From NCBI RefSeq assembly GCF_004917075.1, contig NZ_SSYB01000002.1, forward strand, positions 395,766 to 459,765: a DNA stretch of 64,000 bases. Direction: 5' to 3'. The notes beneath the pieces are model-generated. The model had not been told where the DNA came from, did no database searches, and saw only the letters and a program-made list of their open reading frames with translations. Each line of letters begins with the position of its first letter. Positions within the stretch are counted from its first letter, which is position 1. The stretch comes from Geomonas edaphica. GTDB taxonomy: Bacteria > Desulfobacterota > Desulfuromonadia > Geobacterales > Geobacteraceae. Shown here piece after piece: positions 47,608-56,015 of the stretch. The translations under genes and the position numbers were made by a program.

Positions 47608-48642
47608 ATGTTTATTGGAAAAACCTTACTAATAACCGGCGGCACCGGCTCCTTCGGTAACGCAGTCCTGCGCCGTTTCCTTGACACCGACATCAAGGAG
47701 ATCCGCATCTTCTCCCGTGACGAAAAGAAGCAGGAAGACATGCGGATCAGCCTCGCCAATCCAAAGGTCAAATTCTACATCGGCGATGTGCGCAATTACG
47801 ACAGCGTTCTCCAAGCCATGGAGGGGGTCAACTACGTCTTCCAGGCCGCGGCACTCAAGCAGGTGCCGTCTTGCGAGTTTTACCCGATGGAGGCGGTCAG
47901 GACCAACATCCTAGGCACCGACAACGTACTTAATGCCGCCATCGCCAAAGGGGTCGAACGGGTAATTGCACTTTCGACCGACAAGGCGGTTTACCCGATC
48001 AACGCCATGGGGATGTCAAAGGCCCTCATGGAAAAAACCGTGGTGGCCAAATCACGCTTTGTCGATCCGGCAAAGACTACTCTCTGCTGCACCCGGTACG
48101 GTAACGTCATGGCTTCGCGTGGCTCGGTTATCCCCCTGTTTATCAAGCTGATCAAGGAAGGGAATCCGCTCACCGTTACCGATCCCAACATGACCCGCTT
48201 CCTCATGTCCCTCGACGATGCCGTCGACTTGGTGTTGTATGCCTTCGAAAACGGTCAGCAGGGGGATACCTTTGTGCAGAAGGCTCCGGCGTCCGCCATC
48301 GGCGATCTGGCCCGTGCGCTCCTGGAGCTGTTCAACGCCGGCAACGAGGTGAAGATTATCGGCACACGCCATGGCGAAAAGCTATACGAATCGCTGATGA
48401 CCAGGGAAGAAATGGCCCATGCCACCGACCTGGGAGGCTACTACCGCATCCCCGCCGACAACCGAAACCTGAATTACAACAAGTATTTCGTGGAAGGGGA
48501 GCATGAACTGTCACAGGCTGAGGACTACAACTCGCACAACACCGAGCGTCTGAACGTCGAGCAAGTAAAGCAGAAACTCCTCTCCCTTGACTATGTCCGC
48601 CGCGAACTGGCCGGAAGCGCCTCTGAATTTCGGCCAAGATAA
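47608..48642 (+). CDS. UDP-GlcNAc 4,6-dehydratase/5-epimerase, CapE/FnlA type
   Basis: 344 residues from the ATG at 47608 with GGAAGG upstream. Extended SDR with GGTGSFG at 11-17 and STDKAVYP; the catalytic tyrosine of classical SDRs is methionine (M134-GMS-K138), as in inverting UDP-GlcNAc 4,6-dehydratases. Followed by CapF- and CapG-type genes, it is the first step of UDP-L-FucNAc synthesis. The gene begins the GC-rich half of the locus. Confidence 0.9.
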   Translation: MFIGKTLLITGGTGSFGNAVLRRFLDTDIKEIRIFSRDEKKQEDMRISLANPKVKFYIGDVRNYDSVLQAMEGVNYVFQAAALKQVPSCEFYPMEAVRTNILGTDNVLNAAIAKGVERVIALSTDKAVYPINAMGMSKALMEKTVVAKSRFVDPAKTTLCCTRYGNVMASRGSVIPLFIKLIKEGNPLTVTDPNMTRFLMSLDDAVDLVLYAFENGQQGDTFVQKAPASAIGDLARALLELFNAGNEVKIIGTRHGEKLYESLMTREEMAHATDLGGYYRIPADNRNLNYNKYFVEGEHELSQAEDYNSHNTERLNVEQVKQKLLSLDYVRRELAGSASEFRPR

Positions 48643-48692
48643 AAGCCTCGCAGAACTGTTAGCCATGAATTGATTTTTTGCTCGAGGGTATT

Positions 48693-49805
48693 ATGAAGAC
48701 TGTTCTGATTACCGGTTCAGAGGGCTTTGTTGGCAGGAATCTGCGAGTGACGCTCCAGCAGCGTGCCGACATCCGCATTCTCTCTTTTGACATACAGAAC
48801 GATCCCGCCACGCTTAACGATCTGCTCGACCAGGCCGACTTCGTCTTTCACCTGGCTGGGGTCAACCGCCCCCGGAATGTGGATGAGTTTGTCTCGGGGA
48901 ATACAGGCATGACCAAGCGGATCTGCGATCATCTTGCCTCCAACGGCCGAAAGACGCCGCTCTTGATCTCTTCCTCGATCCAGGCCGCACTCGACAACCC
49001 CTACGGTACAAGCAAGAAGGCCGCCGAGGACGCAGTATTCGCCTATGGCCGTTCCGCCGGTGCACCGGTGTATGTCTTCCGCCTGCCCAACGTTTTCGGC
49101 AAGTGGTGCCGCCCCAATTACAACTCGGCGGTTGCGACCTTCTGCCACAGCCTCGCCAATGATCTCCCCATACAGGTCAACGACCCGAATGTGGTGATGA
49201 AGCTGGTCTACGTGGACGACGTGGTTGCCTCGTTCATCGCCGCCCTAGAGGGTGCAGTGGTTCAGTTGGAAGGCTTCTGCCTGTCGGAACCGGTCCATAC
49301 CTTGAAGCTTGGCGACATAGCGGCACTGATCCGCTCGTTCAGAGAGAGCCGCGAACAGCGCATCATACCTGACATGGCCGATCCGTTCACCAATAAACTG
49401 TACGCCACTTACCTGAGCTATCTGCCGACCGACTGCTTCAGCTATCCCCTGAAGATGAACGTGGACGAGCGGGGCTCCTTCACCGAGTTCATAAAGACCG
49501 CAGACCGGGGACAGGTGTCGGTGAATATCTCCAGGCCGGGTGTCACCAAGGGAAACCACTGGCACCACACGAAAAATGAGAAGTTCCTCGTGGTGAGCGG
49601 TCAGGGGGTAATCCGGTTCCGCAAGGTGGGGAGTGCCGCGATTATCGAATACCCGGTGAACGGTGCCAAGCTGGAGGTGGTTGATATTCCAACTGGTTAT
49701 ACGCATAACATCAGCAACACGGGCAATAGTGACATGGTGACTGTGATGTGGTGCAACGAAGCGTATGATCCCGACCATCCGGATACTTTCTTCGAAACCG
49801 TCTAA
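48693..49805 (+). CDS. UDP-L-FucNAc pathway reductase, CapF/FnlB type
   Basis: 370 residues from the ATG at 48693. N-terminal SDR domain (LITGSEGFVGRNLR, FHLAGVNRP, NPYGTSKKAAED) fused to a C-terminal cupin (about 250-370: KGNHWHHTKNEKFLVVSGQG with clustered His/Glu for a metal). This two-domain form is specific to CapF, which converts the CapE product to UDP-6-deoxy-talNAc. Confidence 0.92.
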   Translation: MKTVLITGSEGFVGRNLRVTLQQRADIRILSFDIQNDPATLNDLLDQADFVFHLAGVNRPRNVDEFVSGNTGMTKRICDHLASNGRKTPLLISSSIQAALDNPYGTSKKAAEDAVFAYGRSAGAPVYVFRLPNVFGKWCRPNYNSAVATFCHSLANDLPIQVNDPNVVMKLVYVDDVVASFIAALEGAVVQLEGFCLSEPVHTLKLGDIAALIRSFRESREQRIIPDMADPFTNKLYATYLSYLPTDCFSYPLKMNVDERGSFTEFIKTADRGQVSVNISRPGVTKGNHWHHTKNEKFLVVSGQGVIRFRKVGSAAIIEYPVNGAKLEVVDIPTGYTHNISNTGNSDMVTVMWCNEAYDPDHPDTFFETV

Positions 49806-49821
49806 CTGAAGGTAGAAAGAG

Positions 49822-50958
49822 GTGAAATTGAAAAGGCTCAAAGTTGCTACAGTCGTCGGTACCAGACCAGAGATCATCAGGCTCTCCCGCGTGCTTTCCA
49901 AGCTGGACCAGTACACGGACCATACCCTCATCCATACCGGTCAGAACTATGACTACGAACTGAACGAGATATTCTTCAACGATCTGGAGATCCGCAAGCC
50001 CGATCATTTTTTAGGTGCAGCCGGCGCATCCGCGGCAGAGACCATTGGACAAATGATCATAAAGATCGATCCCCTTCTGGGGGAAATCCAGCCCGATGCC
50101 CTTCTGATCCTTGGCGATACCAACAGCTGTCTGGCGGCAATTCCGGCGAAACGCCGGAAGATCCCCATCTTCCACATGGAAGCGGGTAACCGCTGTTTTG
50201 ATCAAAGGGTCCCGGAAGAAACAAACCGCAGAATTGTCGACCACACAAGCGACATCAACCTCACTTACAGTGACATCGCCAGGGAGTACCTCTTGAGGGA
50301 GGGGCTGTCACCGGACCGGGTAATAAAGACCGGTTCGCCCATGTTTGAAGTGCTCGGGCACTACCTGCCGAAGATTGAACGTTCCACAATACTGACGACT
50401 CTTAAACTTGATCCGCTGGATTATTTCGTCGTCAGCGCCCACCGGGAAGAGAATGTCGATTCTGAGGTGAGTTTCCGGAAACTGGTCGACGTGCTGAACA
50501 GCATCGCTGAGACCTACGGCAAAAGGGTCATCGTCTCCACCCACCCCCGCACCAGGAAGCGCGTGGAAAGCCTCGGTGTCACTTTTCATGAAAATGTCGA
50601 GCTCATGAAGCCGCTGGGGCTTACCGATTACGTCCATCTGCAGATGCATGCGCGAGCCGTGCTTTCGGACAGTGGCACGATAACGGAAGAATCCTCCATT
50701 CTCAATTTCCCTGCCCTCAACCTCAGAGAGGCGCATGAGCGTCCGGAGGGAATGGAGGAAGCAAGCGTCATGATGACCGGCCTCGAGGTTGAGCGGGTGC
50801 ACCAAGGGCTTGCGGTGCTGGCCGACCAGGCGCGAGGGGATATGAGACTGCTTCGGCCGGTCGCCGATTACTCGATGCCGAATGTCTCCGACAAGGTGCT
50901 GCGCATCCTTATCAGTTACACCGATTACGTCAATCGCACTGTTTGGAAGAAATGTTAG
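49822..50958 (+). CDS. UDP-sugar 2-epimerase, CapG/FnlC type
   Basis: 378 residues from a GTG. WecB-like non-hydrolysing epimerase: [43 protein letters not shown], and [13 protein letters not shown]. Placed after CapE- and CapF-type genes it should make UDP-L-FucNAc. It abuts the transferase gene with no spacing. Confidence 0.92.
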   Translation: MKLKRLKVATVVGTRPEIIRLSRVLSKLDQYTDHTLIHTGQNYDYELNEIFFNDLEIRKPDHFLGAAGASAAETIGQMIIKIDPLLGEIQPDALLILGDTNSCLAAIPAKRRKIPIFHMEAGNRCFDQRVPEETNRRIVDHTSDINLTYSDIAREYLLREGLSPDRVIKTGSPMFEVLGHYLPKIERSTILTTLKLDPLDYFVVSAHREENVDSEVSFRKLVDVLNSIAETYGKRVIVSTHPRTRKRVESLGVTFHENVELMKPLGLTDYVHLQMHARAVLSDSGTITEESSILNFPALNLREAHERPEGMEEASVMMTGLEVERVHQGLAVLADQARGDMRLLRPVADYSMPNVSDKVLRILISYTDYVNRTVWKKC

Positions 50959-52185
50959 ATGCGCATCCTTATCCTCAGTCAGTGGTTCGACCCTGAACCT
51001 ACTTTCAAGGGAATGGTCTTCGCCAGGGAGCTGGTCCGCCTAGGACACGACGTTGAGGTGCTAACGGGGTTTCCCAATTACCCGGGAGGCAAACTCTACC
51101 CGGGCTACCGTGTACGCTTGCTGCAACGTGAGACTGTCGATGGCGTATCGATAATCCGGGTTCCGCTTTACCCTAGCCATGACGGCTCCGCTGTCAGACG
51201 GATAATGAATTACCTGAGCTTTGCGTTGTCGGCAGCGATTCTCGGGCCGTTTCTGGTGCGAAGGGCCGATGTCGCCTATGTCTATCATCCGCCTGCGACG
51301 GTGGCGCTTCCGGCCATGGCGCTGAGGCTGTTCAGGCGTATTCCCTTTTTGTACGACGTACAGGACCTTTGGCCTGACACCCTCTCCGCAACCGGAATGG
51401 TTAATAGCCGCAGGATCCTCACCTGCGTTGATCTCTTCTGCCGTCTCACTTATCGAATGGCCAGCAAAGTTGTCGTACTCTCCCCCGGATTTAGACGGAT
51501 GTTGCTGGAGCGCGGTGTGCCCACCGGGAAGCTTGCCATGATCTACAACTGGTGTGATGAGGCACAGATCGTCTCCACGGCGGCCGGAGATGAAGCCCCT
51601 GAGTTGAATGGGCGCTTCAATGTGATATTCGCCGGCACCATGGGAAAGGCGCAGGCTCTCGACGCTGTTCTTGAAGCGGCGCAACTTCTCAAACAACGCC
51701 AGCCCAAGGTTCAATTTGTCCTGGTTGGCGGAGGTATTCAGGTCGAGCATTTGGAAAGGGAAAAGAAGCGAATGGGACTGGGCAACGTTCTTTTCCTCCC
51801 GCGCAGGCCGGTGTCGGAGATAGGTAGCCTGCTTTCCCGCGCGGACGCCCTGCTGGTCCACCTGAAAGACGACCCCCTTTTCGCGATCACGCTTCCTTCC
51901 AAAACCCAGGCATACCTGGCCATCGGCAGGCCGATCATCATGGCGGTTCGCGGCGACGCCGCAGATCTCGTGGAGAGGGCGGGCGCGGGTATTCCCTGTC
52001 TTCCCGGCAACGCACAAAGCATCGCGGAAGCGGTAGAGAAACTTGTTGCAATGGATAAGGAGCAACTCGACCAGATGGGAAGAAATGGGGCCGAGTATTA
52101 CCAAAAGGAGCTGGCTCTCCCCGTGGGAACCAGGAAGTTTGAAGAACTGTTTCAGGCCGTTGCCGGAGCGGGGGCATCATGGTGA
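50959..52185 (+). CDS. WbuB-type FucNAc glycosyltransferase
   Basis: 408 residues, GT4 family. ILSQWFDPEPTFKGMVFARELVRLGHDVEVLTGFPNYPGG is the WbuB-type opening; a membrane-associated stretch (LSFALSAAILGPFL) and LYDVQDLWPDTLSATGM follow. WbuB transfers L-FucNAc to the lipid-linked first sugar in several O-antigens, which fits the FucNAc genes just upstream. Acceptor here is inferred to be diNAc-bacillosamine. Confidence 0.88.
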   Translation: MRILILSQWFDPEPTFKGMVFARELVRLGHDVEVLTGFPNYPGGKLYPGYRVRLLQRETVDGVSIIRVPLYPSHDGSAVRRIMNYLSFALSAAILGPFLVRRADVAYVYHPPATVALPAMALRLFRRIPFLYDVQDLWPDTLSATGMVNSRRILTCVDLFCRLTYRMASKVVVLSPGFRRMLLERGVPTGKLAMIYNWCDEAQIVSTAAGDEAPELNGRFNVIFAGTMGKAQALDAVLEAAQLLKQRQPKVQFVLVGGGIQVEHLEREKKRMGLGNVLFLPRRPVSEIGSLLSRADALLVHLKDDPLFAITLPSKTQAYLAIGRPIIMAVRGDAADLVERAGAGIPCLPGNAQSIAEAVEKLVAMDKEQLDQMGRNGAEYYQKELALPVGTRKFEELFQAVAGAGASW

Positions 52186-52784
52186 AGCGCGTTTTTGATT
52201 TCATCGTCGCCCTCGTTGCCTTGGCGCTGCTCAGCCCGTTTTTGTGTGTTTTCGCCGTACTGGTCCGCATCAAACTGGGATCGCCCGTGTTTTTCAGGCA
52301 GCAACGCCCCGGATTCCAGTCGAAGCTTTTTTATGTCATCAAGTTTCGGACGATGACCGACGAGCGCGATGTGGATGGACGCCTTTTGCCGGACGAGGCC
52401 CGGCTCACTTCCTTCGGGAAATTCCTGCGCCAAACAAGCATCGACGAGCTTCCCCAACTTTTAAACGTGCTGAGGGGAGAACTCAGCCTGGTCGGCCCGC
52501 GCCCGCTTTTAACGCAGTATCTGGGGCGCTATTCGGCGGAGCAGGCGCGCCGCCACGATGTCAAGCCAGGCATCACCGGCTGGGCCCAGGTTAACGGCCG
52601 AAACGCGATAACATGGGAAGACAAGTTCAAGCTCGATGTTTGGTACGTAGACAATCACTCCTTCTGGCTTGATCTCAAGATCCTTTGGATGACCGTGCAA
52701 AAAGTATTCGTTCGGGAAGGTATCAACCATCCGGGAAAGGCGACCATGGAGGAATTCATGGGGGCGAAGTCAGGGGAGCCATGA
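52179..52784 (+). CDS. PglC-type initiating phosphoglycosyl transferase
   Basis: 201 residues, the small monotopic PGT form: one re-entrant hydrophobic helix (9-30), the SIDELPQLLNVLRGELSLVGPRPL core with the catalytic Asp-Glu pair, and VKPGITGWAQVNGRN. It links the first sugar-1-phosphate to undecaprenyl phosphate. Neighbouring PglD- and PglE-type genes make diNAc-bacillosamine the likely sugar. It overlaps the preceding gene by 7 bases. Confidence 0.9.
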   Translation: MVKRVFDFIVALVALALLSPFLCVFAVLVRIKLGSPVFFRQQRPGFQSKLFYVIKFRTMTDERDVDGRLLPDEARLTSFGKFLRQTSIDELPQLLNVLRGELSLVGPRPLLTQYLGRYSAEQARRHDVKPGITGWAQVNGRNAITWEDKFKLDVWYVDNHSFWLDLKILWMTVQKVFVREGINHPGKATMEEFMGAKSGEP

Positions 52785-53416
52785 TCAACAAGGATAGGGT
52801 TTTTGTTTTCGGCGCCAGCGGGCATGCCAAGGTGGTAATCGACATCATGGAAAAGCAAGGCGTCTTTGAAATCGCATGTTTGTTTGACGACGATGCCTCT
52901 TTGAAAGGCAAGAGCGTCTTTGGTTATCCTGTCGCAGGCGGCAAGGAAGAGCTGAGTCGCTGTGGGGTGAAAAAAGGAATCGTTGCCATCGGGAGCAATG
53001 CCGCCCGCAAAGCCGTCGCCGACTGGCTTGTCACCAGCGGATATGAACTGGTTACGGCGATACACCCTTCCGCAGAGATTGCTCGTGGAGTGACCATCGG
53101 AGATAACTGCGTGGTCATGGCCGGCGCAGTCATCAATTCGGATTGCACCATCGGCAATCATGTCATCGTGAACACCAGCGCCAGCATCGACCACGACTGC
53201 TTCGTAGCCGACGGCGTTCATGTGGCGCCAGGGGCGACTCTGTGCGGGACCGTCAAGGTCGGTGCGGGGACGTTTATATGTGCGGGGGCTACGGTCATTC
53301 CCAACCTGGAAGTGGGGAGTGGCGTCATCGTGGGGGCTGGCTCGACGGTTGTCGGGGACCTCCCAGACAAGGTGCTTGTGGTTAGTAGCCCTGCCAGGGT
53401 AATAAAGCACATCTGA
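52781..53416 (+). CDS. PglD-type sugar N-acetyltransferase
   Basis: 211 residues from an ATG overlapping the PglC stop (ATGA). N-terminal Rossmann-like part (VFVFGASGHAKVVIDIM), then a left-handed beta-helix of hexapeptide repeats (AEIARGVTIGDNCVVMAG onward) with the catalytic His in SIDHDC. Acetylates the 4-amino group of UDP-4-amino sugars to give UDP-diNAc-bacillosamine. Confidence 0.9.
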   Translation: MINKDRVFVFGASGHAKVVIDIMEKQGVFEIACLFDDDASLKGKSVFGYPVAGGKEELSRCGVKKGIVAIGSNAARKAVADWLVTSGYELVTAIHPSAEIARGVTIGDNCVVMAGAVINSDCTIGNHVIVNTSASIDHDCFVADGVHVAPGATLCGTVKVGAGTFICAGATVIPNLEVGSGVIVGAGSTVVGDLPDKVLVVSSPARVIKHI

Positions 53417-53473
53417 TCTATGCGGCACCCGTTGCCGGAGGGCGCGGGAAGTAATGATTCAAGAGGTATTAGC

Positions 53474-54643
53474 ATGACTGGTAAACAATTCGGCCCATGG
53501 CCGGCCTTCACAACTGAAGAGGCCGATGCTGTGCGGAGGGTGCTCCTGTCCAACAAGGTCAATTACTGGACGGGGACGGAAGGGCGCATGTTTGAAAAGG
53601 AGTTTGCCAAGCACTGTGGTGTGAACCACGCCATTGCGCTGGCTAATGGGACGGTGGCCCTGGAGCTTGCACTGTACGCCTTGGGGATCGGTCCCGGGGA
53701 CGAGGTGATAACGACCAGCCGGACCTTTATCGCATCCGCCAGTTGCATCGTCATGCGTGGGGCGACACCAGTCCTTGCAGACGTTGACCCCGTAACCCAA
53801 AACATCACCGCCGAGACCATACGTCCGCACATCACCCCGCAAACCAAAGCCATCATATGCGTGCATCTCGCGGGCTGGCCATGTGACATGGATCCGATAC
53901 TGGAACTGGCGCGCGAGTATGGACTCAAGGTCATCGAGGACTGCGCGCAGTGCCACGGTGCTTCATACAAGGGGCGCCCGGTCGGCTCTTTGGGCGACGT
54001 TGCCGCGTTCTCCTTCTGTCAGGACAAGATCATGACCACCGGCGGGGAAGGGGGGATGCTCACCACGAACGATGAGGACATCTGGCGTCGTGCCTGGGAG
54101 TTCAAGGATCACGGCAAGAGCTATGATGCGGTCTACAACCGTCAGCACCCGCCGGGGTTCCGGTGGCTGCACGAATCCTTCGGCACCAATTGGCGCCTTA
54201 CCGAAATGCAGTCGGCGATCGGCAGGATCCAGCTCGCCAAACTGCCTGAATGGACCCTGGCAAGAAGAAGGAACGCGGAGATCCTCACCAAAGGCTTCCG
54301 CAACCTCACTGGGCTCAGGGTGACGGTTCCGCCGCCCGAGATCGGCCACGCCTACTACAAGTATTACGTCTTCGTTGAGCCGGAACGTCTGGCGGAAGGA
54401 TGGGACCGCGATAGAATCATGAACGCTGTCACTGCCGAAGGGATTCCCTGCTTCAGCGGCAGTTGCAGCGAAATCTATCTTGAGAAAGCCTTCGATGGCT
54501 TGAGACCGGCAACGCGTTTCCCCGTGGCGAAAGAGCTCGGAGAAACTAGCCTCATGTTCCTTGTCCATCCAACGCTCCCCGAACAGGACATGCTGGATAC
54601 CGTGGCCGCCGTAACAAAAGTAATGGCCGCTGTGCGGAAATGA
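53474..54643 (+). CDS. PglE-type PLP aminotransferase (DegT/DnrJ/EryC1)
   Basis: 389 residues from the ATG at 53474. PLP lysine K185 in FSFCQDKIMTTGGEGG, plus ANGTVALELAL and EDCAQCHGASY. It aminates the 4-keto sugar made by the PglF-type dehydratase at 56016-57947, ahead of PglD. Gap to the PglD gene is 57 bases. Confidence 0.9.
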   Translation: MTGKQFGPWPAFTTEEADAVRRVLLSNKVNYWTGTEGRMFEKEFAKHCGVNHAIALANGTVALELALYALGIGPGDEVITTSRTFIASASCIVMRGATPVLADVDPVTQNITAETIRPHITPQTKAIICVHLAGWPCDMDPILELAREYGLKVIEDCAQCHGASYKGRPVGSLGDVAAFSFCQDKIMTTGGEGGMLTTNDEDIWRRAWEFKDHGKSYDAVYNRQHPPGFRWLHESFGTNWRLTEMQSAIGRIQLAKLPEWTLARRRNAEILTKGFRNLTGLRVTVPPPEIGHAYYKYYVFVEPERLAEGWDRDRIMNAVTAEGIPCFSGSCSEIYLEKAFDGLRPATRFPVAKELGETSLMFLVHPTLPEQDMLDTVAAVTKVMAAVRK

Positions 54644-54659
54644 TCTGAAAGTTTAGAGG

Positions 54660-54880
54660 GAACGCCAAATCTATTGGTTTTCGTGGAAAACGAAAGTTTT
54701 TCGGATCAAAACTTTTGGTTTTTAGAGAAAAGTAACAGTTTTGGGCCCAAAACTTTCACTTTTTTCACCAAAAGTAATAGTTTTCCCTTCAAGAGAGTTA
54801 GTTTTGGAAGGAAAGTAAGTTTTTTGGGCCTAAAACCAACACTTTTTTGAAAAACGAAAGTTTTTTGAGAGAAAATGACT
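54660..54880. repeat. AT-rich periodic repeat (AAAAGT/AGTTTT motifs)
   Basis: The 448-base gap 54644-55091 begins with about 220 bases in which AAAAGTAA/AGTTTT-type words recur at roughly 7-base multiples in both orientations, with a TTTTGGGCCCAAAA palindrome near 54732. Bases 54881-55051 show nothing recognisable. Confidence 0.65.
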
Positions 54881-55051
54881 GATTTTGGCAACAAGCCATC
54901 GTGGAACGTACGCGATGATATGTAGCCATAAGGTAAGTCTTTGATCTTTAACGGGAAAGGGCGTTGAAGGGGGAAGCCGGTCTGCTGTGTGTGGTGGGCG
55001 GTTTCGTGTCATGCACGGCTGAATGAGCGGGCGTTGAGCTTATGCACAGAA

Positions 55052-55079
55052 GTCCCCGGAGGCTATGGCCTGCGGGGAC
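55052..55079 (-). terminator. terminator-like hairpin after the FN3 gene
   Basis: GTCCCCG (55052-55058) pairs with CGGGGAC (55073-55079), 13 bases beyond the stop of the minus-strand gene. There is no good T tail, so activity is doubtful. Confidence 0.35.
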
Positions 55080-55091
55080 CTCGTTTTCGGA

Positions 55092-55718
55092 TCAGACGCA
55101 CATGAGCGTGACGTACTGCGACCAGGGCCCAGGCCCGTTAGCTCCTATCGCTCTTACCCGGAACCAGTAGACGGTGCCGGGAACAAGGCCTGTTACTAAA
55201 AGATGCATCGCCTTCACCCCTACACCGCAATGTCTCCAGTTCGCCTCGATGGAAGGGTCTCCGATGCAGCATGAGATATCGTAGCTCTTGGCAGCTTTTA
55301 TCGGGTTTACCTTGAGCTCGATTTCTCCGGTGTTTTTACCGTGCTTCGCCCGCGGGTTCTGTGGGCTGGTAAGGGCGGGTGTCGTCGGGGCCTTCCTTGT
55401 CTTCGCGGCGGGGACCCCGAATGCTTCCAACAACTCGGGATGTTCCACTGCGGCATGACGCACCAAGGTGAAGAAGATGCTGAACTTGCGGTCCAGCTTC
55501 TGCCGTGCCGCCTTCAGCCGCTTTGCCTTCTCAGGGTCTCCGTCGGCTGCGGCACTGAAAGCCGCCTTGTGCTCTTCGTCGACTTCCTGCAACTCTTGCT
55601 GTTTAGGAAAACAGGCTTCGACGAGCGTGTATAGGCTGGGGTCCTTCGATATGGCTACCACGACGGCAGCCGTTCTCGGGATCGCTTCCGCACTGCTGAG
55701 TAGCGTGATGTTGTCCAT
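55092..55718 (-). CDS. fibronectin type III domain protein
   Basis: 208 residues from the ATG at 55718, which has AAGGAG seven bases upstream. The N-terminal part is helical (IPRTAAVVVAISKDPSLYTLVEACF; QKLDRKFSIFFTLVRHAA). The C-terminal 85 residues form an FN3 domain (ELKVNPIKAAKSYDISCC, LVPGTVYWFRVRAIGANGPGPWSQY). No signal peptide. It is on the opposite strand to the glycan genes and interrupts the bacillosamine set. Function unknown. Confidence 0.75.
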   Translation of the reverse strand: MDNITLLSSAEAIPRTAAVVVAISKDPSLYTLVEACFPKQQELQEVDEEHKAAFSAAADGDPEKAKRLKAARQKLDRKFSIFFTLVRHAAVEHPELLEAFGVPAAKTRKAPTTPALTSPQNPRAKHGKNTGEIELKVNPIKAAKSYDISCCIGDPSIEANWRHCGVGVKAMHLLVTGLVPGTVYWFRVRAIGANGPGPWSQYVTLMCV

Positions 55719-56015
55719 AAGCAGCTCCTTTTGCAATGAAATTAGAAAGCGCTTAAATAACTACCACGCTTCCTAGGGAGGTCAATGATTTTTCTTAACG
55801 GTGGGTGCTCTTTTCCCAATTAAGTTAAGAGAATCTCCTGCCGAAGAGGGCAAGTTGAAAGCGGCATCGGGTAAGGCTTAGCATGACGTGGTAAATCGCC
55901 TTATGCGAATTGTTAAGGTTTGTTTCCTTAAGGTTTTGTGATATTCTTGGCAGCTGTTGTTCGTTCTTATGTCGCAGCGCAAGACCTGGTTGAGCGCTGC
56001 TTGTTGGGAGGGGTC

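Noticed and set aside
55938-56015. 26-residue N-terminal extension of the PglF-type protein
   Set aside because: No ribosome site at the GTG; GGGAGGGG precedes the ATG at 56016, and the membrane helix starts right after it.
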